A DNA stretch of 64,000 nt, taken from the NCBI GenBank assembly GCA_964035795.1, contig OZ038321.1, forward strand, positions 6,567,696 to 6,631,695. The letters run 5' to 3'. Of the stretch, positions 59,201 through 64,000 are shown piece after piece. Source of the stretch: Pterobdella sp. o SKG-2022 (lineage: Eukaryota > Annelida > Clitellata > Hirudinida > Piscicolidae). Position 1 is the stretch's first letter. Each line of letters opens with the position of its first letter. The notes below the pieces were generated by a model. It saw only the letters and a list, made by a program, of their open reading frames with translations. It had not been told where the DNA came from and searched no databases. Made by a program: the position numbers and the translations under genes.

Positions 59201-60859
59201 CAGCGTGAGCTCAGTATCGCTGGATTCTATAGAAGAAATGCAAAAAAAAAAACTAAGACTCACTAAAAACTTGAACTTTCTCAAAGAGTTTGGGAACAAG
59301 AAGGAAACTGCTGAGGGTTTTGCTGAGGTATCGAGTGTCAGTACTGTGTCTTTCACGGCTTTAGAGGAAGCAAATGATGTGAGAAATCAACTTTTCAAAA
59401 ATCTCTCTTATTTAAAAGAACATGAAAATCTTGTGGCAAAAAATTTTTCGTTTTTTGGAGAAGTTGAAGAAGTGTCAAAAAAGTTCCAGGAAGATTTGAA
59501 GTCAGTTTTGTTTGTAGAAAATGAAGATGAGAATAAAATTGAAAATATAAATAGAATTAAAAAAGAACCAAAACATAAAAAAAAGAAAAGAAAATCTAAA
59601 ACAGAAACTAACAACGATAAAAGAGAGTCTAAAACAGAACCTGCCAAAGACGAACGACAAGAAATTAGTGAAAAGCCTTCCAAAAAAAACTTCTTTAGTT
59701 TCAAACCATTTAACAAAAAAATTAATACAGATACAAAAATTCAAAAATCTTTAAAAGAAAAAAAAGTAGACGAAGAAAAAAAAATAGAAAAAGAAGAAGA
59801 AAAAAAAGAAGAAAGTGAAGGCTCAAGCTACGAAGACTCTATCGATTCTGTAGACATGGACATCTTTGAGCCTTTTGACCAAGCATCCAACATTTCATCA
59901 ACAGATCTGAACGAAGAGAAGAAACAAGACGAGGCTCTAATGGTTAAAATGAAAACTGTTCTTTGGAACGTGGCTTACAAAAAAATGAAGAAAGATGATT
60001 GGCTGAAACTGGCAAAAAACTGGAACTTCAATGAAGCTCATATAAAAGCCATCCAATTTGATTGTTCAAAAGGTTTGATTATATTTTGCACTATTTTTTT
60101 TGGTTTTTTTATAAACTCTGTTTGTTTCGTATATATAAAAATAAGAAATTTTTTTCTAAAAAAATAAAAAATTTTAATAACTATTATCAAAGAAAATCTA
60201 TGAAAATTCTAAACTAACCACATTCAACAAAGAACCTCAAACATACAGCAACAAGCAACTACAAGCAGAACTCTTACCGTCTTTTATCGATATGGCTTGA
60301 CTGCTTCAGAATCACCAGACCTGATGAAAGTCCTGTCCAATCTATTCATGCAGCCTTCAGCAAAATCAACAGACAAGCTTTGGCTGGTGGGTGTTAAAAA
60401 AATATTTACTGAAGAACTAGAGATGATTCCTCAAATAATCTGAACAAAAATTATTTCAAATTAATAACTAAGTTTTCCTTTTTTTTTTGATAATGTTACT
60501 TTGTTAACGAAAAGTTTTGTACTTAATAAAATTTTCTTTAGTGTTCAAATAATTTGCAGTATTTACTTTGGCTAAAAAAGATTATTATGTTTGTTTTTTA
60601 TTTTTGGTCTATTAGCAACTCTAGGTTTTTTGCTTGAACTCTATAATGTTTTTTCATTTGACAACTTTACAAGAGTCGAACCATGGTTGAACAGGGTAGC
60701 CTATGACTATTGTTACTGCAATCTGTAACTATCTCTAATAAATATAAACTTCATCATGAAACATATCTAATATGTAATAATAAACTTAATTAATTGGCAG
60801 ATAACATCCTCCAGAAAATGCACCAATCACAAAACAAGAAGGGCTGCACTATTAGTTGA
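44242..60859 (+). CDS. ANKDD1A: Ankyrin repeat and death domain protein, ANKDD1A ortholog, 16 exons
   Basis: Exons: 44242-44344, 45692-45795, 51747-51845, 52091-52159, 53255-53359, 53659-53757, 54072-54170, 54660-54764, 55097-55198, 55496-55603, 56222-56320, 58323-58436, 58819-59046, 59128-60072, 60249-60386 and 60801-60859 (TGA). Start MARYQTRKVVLPEI. Most ankyrin exons are 99-108 nt, phase 0, one repeat each (TAIHWAASSG, GMTPLLWAAWYGH, GMTALHMAADQGH, SIPLHYACRNG, GLTPLHYAV, NSPLILAAKSGN). The match to ANKDD1A rests on RTAIHWAA followed by FGMTPLLWAAWYGH and on the death domain (VLWNVAYKKMKKDDWLKLAK). About 858 aa, well above the roughly 520 aa of vertebrate ANKDD1A; the excess is a charged insert. 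Two gaps remain: exons 12 and 13 do not match in phase as placed, and about 11 residues of one repeat seem to be missing between exons 4 and 5. Cellular role in the family is poorly known; binding through both domain types is presumed. Confidence 0.85.
45080..45180. repeat. Two short direct repeats with AACAAAGCTTTTTGTAC
   Basis: AAAAAAACTAAC followed by CAACTAACAAAGC occurs twice, about 75 bp apart. The AACAAAGCTTTTTG core also matches, inverted, the inner part of the family at 7482. Confidence 0.4.
47386..49805 (+). mobile_element. Compact APE-type LINE, copy 2 (endonuclease deleted)
   Basis: The 5' end (CTGGTGCCTAACGTGCAATT) and the 3' end (CCCTCATAAATAAA) match copy 1 at 8801-11616, in inverted orientation. 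After GATGAAC near 47,515 about 0.4 kb present in copy 1 is absent (copy 1 positions 11,081-11,488), removing the front half of the endonuclease including CLQETKTK and LQGDFNAK. The rest of the endonuclease end, the RT and the tail are open. The encoded RT differs from copy 1 at about ten of 272 comparable residues, so both derive from a recent source. The insert is in the sense orientation of ANKDD1A intron 2. Confidence 0.87.
47545..49605 (+). CDS. LINE reverse transcriptase ORF, open for about 686 codons
   Basis: The frame runs from the C-terminal endonuclease part (FNTIDYIITQQ, STNHRLV) through RT: NRSPGYDNIVAEM, LLSTIRKIISLITLNRLRP, LSPSQAAYRKNRSIEDI, DLSSAFDSVNR, GIPQGDGLSPVLF and IVYADDVDF. 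A thumb region follows, then RRRWQMLGHILRMDD. It stops soon after the nine-A run at 49,576-49,584. There is no genuine start here: the true ORF start lay upstream of the deletion. RT catalytic residues are present, but without endonuclease the copy should not move by itself. Confidence 0.85.
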   Translation: MLNEFLAINNLTATKTLFKHPARHLTTWQGKLNNKMVFNTIDYIITQQKIISYIKNSRSYSGIKLSTNHRLVKVILQIPEPHQLWKKPKQQNTKLTYQQTNIKNFSNMISTNFTNIEDFQKIIYKSALKCFKKQSNQQTKIKDPEKNKLKNKINKIRNILKNCKINQTTKINLNKEKHIIQKQINKKCLNNKSSITEEQLKEIENSNYNQRMHKAIKQLNIKHKTPPPLYTNFQLTSYYKEKFNKSTTATQQKQENQTHINVKITNSEVNSAIKSLENNRSPGYDNIVAEMMKILSSITIDKLTHIINTTINNKQPHQLGLGILLPIPKHNKTKKVENTRLIILLSTIRKIISLITLNRLRPTIENYLSPSQAAYRKNRSIEDIVWTLKLEIASTLSTNNKITIHGIDLSSAFDSVNRVKMMEILHTICSKEDMKLIHFLLNETSLRVRTKEVGPTFDTNIGIPQGDGLSPVLFTTYLEAALREVRNNVHAQDIVYADDVDFISKDGVDLNIVEKILEKWNLKMNPTKTEILKIGSDNQWKNAKKLGMLLDTKQEWKRRKQLTTTAMLKLKQIWNSSITRNKKLRIYKAYVQSIMLFGCSTWAMDKGMVRSVDSFNRKMVRYICGVFWPNRMKTETVNALIEPASQIVTRRRWQMLGHILRMDDLVLAKQSTINCLKKKKRKAWKT
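51588..51660 (+). mobile_element. L2/CR1-like 3' end remnant
   Basis: AAGCGCCTCTGAAACAGTTC, then a degenerate GCRCTAyAAAAAT, as at the 3' end of the copy at 35,101-38,064 (near 37,990-38,040). It stands only about 90 bp before ANKDD1A exon 3. Confidence 0.5.
51846..58322 (+). other. ANKDD1A introns 3-11
   Basis: Introns range from about 250 to 2,000 bp and are AT-rich. The only recognised repeat is the head fragment at 55,985. Intron 11 (56,321-58,322) shows long T and A runs and no element. Confidence 0.5.
55985..56040. repeat. Third copy of the ATATTAGATTATAMTG repeat head
   Basis: Related to 30,907 and 40,566; it continues with GTTGTACATGTCTCAGTGGG before diverging. It lies in ANKDD1A intron 10. 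Confidence 0.45.
58819..60072 (+). CDS. ANKDD1A: ANKDD1A exons 13-14: charged insert and start of death domain
   Basis: Exon 13 is acidic and Ser/Arg-rich (SDDSDVEKHEDTKSH, RSTRRSDHS). Exon 14 (945 nt) encodes repeated EEMQ/LRLTKNLNFLKEF-type helices, then a long Lys/Glu-rich run (KKEPKHKKKKRKSK, KKIEKEEEKKEE), an acidic SYEDSIDSVDMDIFE stretch, and finally VLWNVAYKKMKKDDWLKLAKNW, the first helices of the death domain. In vertebrate ANKDD1A the ankyrin block and the death domain are separated by only a short linker, so this roughly 290-residue insert is lineage-specific as far as I can tell. It is probably disordered with coiled-coil parts. Confidence 0.85.
60249..60859 (+). CDS. ANKDD1A: ANKDD1A exons 15-16: end of death domain and C-terminal CTIS
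   Basis: Exon 15 (60249-60386) reads SNYKQNSYRLLSIWLDCF and ends FSKINRQALA, the last helices of the death domain. Its donor G|GTGGGT is phase 1; reading on would give an almost immediate stop (GGC then TAA). Exon 16 (60801-60859) after TTGGCAG adds DNILQKMHQSQNKKGCTIS and TGA. The phase fits exactly. The last four residues, CTIS, fit a CaaX box and are preceded by lysines, so prenylation and membrane attachment are possible. Confidence 0.75.
60489..60590 (+). repeat. Fragment of the inverted-repeat (MITE-like) family
   Basis: Shares GATAATGTTACTTTGTTAAC, then AAAAGTTTTGTACTT and GTGTTCAAATAATTT with the element at 7482-7606, and continues to the end TTTACTTTGGCT. Only the right half is present. 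It lies in the last intron of ANKDD1A. Confidence 0.65.
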
Positions 60860-63800
60860 TGTGTTAATTATATTAAATTCAACTATTCTCAATGTCTTTT
60901 TTTAGATTTTTTAGCCTTAATTTTTTTACTTGTTTACTTTAAGTTCAATATTTTTGTTCATTCAATATTGAAATTAATGTAGTTTATTTTAAATAATATT
61001 ATTTTTATTGGCATTTTTATCATTAGGATCGATAATTTCATCAGCGTTATTTGCTTTAATATTTAAAATATTAATAACAATTTTTTTCCATACAATTCGT
61101 TTTTGGTACTTATTTCAATTTTTTCTATATTATAAAAATTGTTATAACTGTGTTTATGTTCGTTTTAGATGTTACCCCTTCAAAACACGTCTTAATCTTT
61201 GTTGGGTGACCAGCCAAAGTTTTTCCTTATTGTGAGTCGTATTGTTGAAATAAAAAATAATCATTCATAATTTTTGTCTGTCTTTTGTGCAAAAACAAAA
61301 AACAAGTTTTATTTGAGAAAATATGAACAAAGCTTTTTGTAAATCCTACCTTACCAAATCCTTAATTAAAATAAGAAAACTTAACGATTGTAAGAGTGAT
61401 TCGATCAACTTTTCTACTCTTCCTACATATAGTTGAGATTTGATACTGATACGAATTTAATTTCTCTCTTAAATCTTTCCAGTTTCAACAATCTAAAAAG
61501 TTGTTTTTGTTGTTTTACTCATCATCAAATTATTTTGATAAATTTTTTAATCAAAAAGGGACAATAAAAAATACTCATGAGCTGTATTTACAAAATTAGC
61601 ACTATATAGCTTATGAAATTTAAAAACAAATGTATGCTGTTATATAAGCAAGCTTTCAATAAAAAAATAAAAATGAAAAACAAATAGATATAATGGTTAA
61701 TACAAAATTGGAATGAGATGAGGTTAAGAAAAAGAAAGTAAACCATAAAATAATAAAAATATAAATATAAAATAATATCGAATATAATAAAATAAAAACG
61801 ATAATAAATAAAAAAAAAACAATAAATATAGTGAAAAAATAAAAAGATTATGATAAACATAATTAAAAAAAATAGTGAAAATAATAAAAACAATAACAAG
61901 AATAATAATAAGATCAATATTATTCTCCACGATTGTCAACAAAGGTTGCTAGGCATCTCTTGTTGTAGATACTATTGTCTTGCCATCATCTTTCTAACTC
62001 TTCTTGCTTATAATGCTTTTTCCATTATTTGTCAATGTTTTTCAATCTTCATTACAGATCTCCACACAAAAGGTCTTCGAGTAGTTGTATACTACCTAGG
62101 TTCTTGTGATGCATTTGGTTTCATTGTTGTGGTTATATTTAGACACATTTCTCAGCTCCAAAGCCTTATGAAAGATTTTTTTTCTGTTCTAAGTATTTGT
62201 TTCCAACAATGCATTATGACATTTCATTATCAAAACAGAGTTCAACGTATTTTGAAGATATTTACTTAAAGTTTTTAGAAAAACTTTACTTCAATGTTTG
62301 AAAATATAATTAAAAAGTTTTAGAAGAAAATCGTTCATGCTATATAATTATATAAAATGAAGTTTTTAATTAATTTATTATTTAAACATATAATGATATT
62401 ATGTTTTAATTTTCAAATTTCTTTTCAATAAGATCAACAGTGTCATACGACTGTGTTCCAGTGATGCAACATAAAACCTTAATTGCTTGTCTTGGGCCTA
62501 TACCCAATAGTTAAACAATTATTGGTGAGCTTAAAGTCATTTGATAGTGGAGTATAACAGTTTGGAAAACACAGATTCATGTTAGTTTTTAATGCATTTT
62601 ATTATGTTTATACGTGCAATTAATATTTTTGTATTCGAAGACATGTTTATTTACATGTTTCTGTAGTAACATTGAAATAATCTTTGAATTACATTAACGT
62701 AATCAGCGAACCACATTAGATTTTTAAAATTCATTTAAATAGAAAACAATGTAGCTTTTTAAAGAATTGTATTATGAACTCTTATACCATAAGAAACAAA
62801 TTAAAAATCAATAAATTTATTGTTTAACCCTCAAACAATAACACGGACAAAAGAGCAGACATAAAGACCCGTGTCACTTTCCATTTAATAGTTTGTTTGC
62901 TTTCTCTAGAAGCATTAGTTGATGCGTAAGATTTGAAGGTTTTTGTGATGTGAGATACTAGAATTTTTGAAGCCTCAATGGAGCTCTTATGAATGTTTCT
63001 ACTGCGTTTTAGAAAAATTAAGAATTTTATGAATTTATTGAAAAATTAATTATCGGTTCTAAATATATTCAATTTTATATTTTTAAATAAATATATTTAA
63101 CAGATTCAAATTGGGAGATACTTTTTTAAAAATAGATTCTACACAGTCTCTTCATACAGATCAATCAAAAAATTCCTATCATTGATAGCAAAATAAAATG
63201 AAAATCCACAAATTCTGTTTGATCATTTCACAAAACGGAATATTTTGATATTAACAATTTCAAGCTTTTTTAAAGATCAGAAGTTTAGAATCTATTAATT
63301 AAAGTCTTAATTGTTGCTTTACTGATTTTGACCCATTAAAGTAACTTTTATTCTTTTATCAAATGCATGATGATTTTCTGTTGTGGATATGATTAGTTTG
63401 AAAATTTGAAGGGGTATAACCAAAATGAAGTATAATGAGCTGTTTAAAATTGAATTTTCTAAAATCATTGATATATAAACTGATTAAGAACTAATAGCTA
63501 TCATGCAGAAAGCATACCCAAAACTATGAAAATAATGAAATTTTGAAATAATACAAAACTAAAGCTGACGGGCTGATTCGGGCATTGTGTATATTGACTA
63601 AAACTTTTAAATACTAGGCATCTAATCCATTGTTTGGACATAAACAGATATAGATGCTTTTCTACAATGTATTTATAAACAGATAAATATTGAATGAACA
63701 TTTTCAACTGCTTCTATTGTAATTTCTGAACATAGTAGCTCAAAATGAATGTTTAGGCATATAGCATCGATATTTTGACTCGAACCTCCTTTGCAAGGCA

Positions 63801-64000
63801 GTTAATTTCGGAATACTATCCCCATCAAATTTCAGTTTGTGGTACGTAAAACAGCTTTTTAAGCTTTTAAAATTAAAAACATCATTAAAACGTTTTTTTT
63901 TTAATTATTAATTAATTTCTTTACACTTTCATAACAATGAAAACTTCTTCAAACAAAAAACACTGTATAAAGGTGCAAACGATACGGAAATGGACCCACA
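60860..64000. other. 3' flank of ANKDD1A, no further gene seen
   Basis: AATAAA at 61,249-61,254, 390 bases past the stop, may be the polyadenylation signal. ATAAT runs lie at 61,660-61,920. A GC-richer patch at 61,930-62,180 looks like repeat-derived coding on the - strand but was not identified. The remainder to the window end is AT-rich with no supported feature. Confidence 0.4.

Noticed and set aside
59408..59744. Antisense open frames over ANKDD1A exon 14
   Set aside because: They are shadows of the Lys/Glu-rich coding on the + strand, reading as Phe/Leu/Ser-rich sequence.
61850..62269. 139-codon open frame with hydrophobic stretches resembling a membrane protein
   Set aside because: It starts in simple ATAAT repeat, and the GC-richer core reads more like decayed mobile-element coding on the opposite strand. 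No splice or family support.

Overview
The window is animal nuclear DNA: AT-rich, with long introns bounded by GT/AG, many dispersed non-LTR retrotransposon copies, and AAT, GATA and ATC microsatellites. The phylum cannot be fixed from sequence alone. Two short repeat tails (around 34,500 and 41,600) resemble, from memory, a tail common in molluscan, especially cephalopod, repeats. That makes a lophotrochozoan possible, at low confidence.

Three protein-coding genes could be assembled exon by exon with matching splice phases. (1) On the + strand, 13,341-17,616 encodes an unrecognised single-pass membrane protein (3 exons, 218 aa). Its layout resembles a KCNE-type channel subunit. (2) On the - strand, 43,002-21,688 is a complete CaM kinase II gene of 19 exons and 530 aa. 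It has an orthodox kinase and autoregulatory segment, but an unusual linker and a diverged association domain. (3) On the + strand, 44,242-60,859 is an ortholog of ANKDD1A (about 858 aa in this model): about ten ankyrin repeats, a charged insert encoded by one large exon, a death domain, and a C-terminus that looks like a CaaX box. CaMKII and ANKDD1A are divergent and share a 1.24-kb start region. The membrane-protein gene and CaMKII are convergent.

The rest is mostly repeats. From left to right: an RTE-like LINE remnant (-, 0.74-2.2 kb); a decayed L2/CR1-like LINE (+, 2.2-6.0 kb); an inverted-repeat element (7.5 kb); a compact 2.8-kb APE-type LINE (-, 8.8-11.6 kb) with 8-bp flanking direct repeats; a LINE fragment with a nuclease-like C-terminal domain (-, 13.7-15.3 kb) inside intron 1 of the membrane-protein gene; a 200-bp near-perfect palindrome (19.9 kb); an L2/CR1-like LINE (+, 35.1-38.1 kb) that fills almost all of one CaMKII intron in antisense; and a second, nearly identical copy of the compact LINE (+, 47.4-49.8 kb) in ANKDD1A intron 2. 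The two compact copies are inverted relative to each other, about 36 kb apart, and carry different lesions but share one frame break.

No tRNA, rRNA, CRISPR array or prokaryotic feature was seen. The genes have no evident pathway link beyond location. The unresolved points are one splice-phase mismatch and one possibly missed small exon in ANKDD1A, and whether the membrane-protein gene has further upstream exons.
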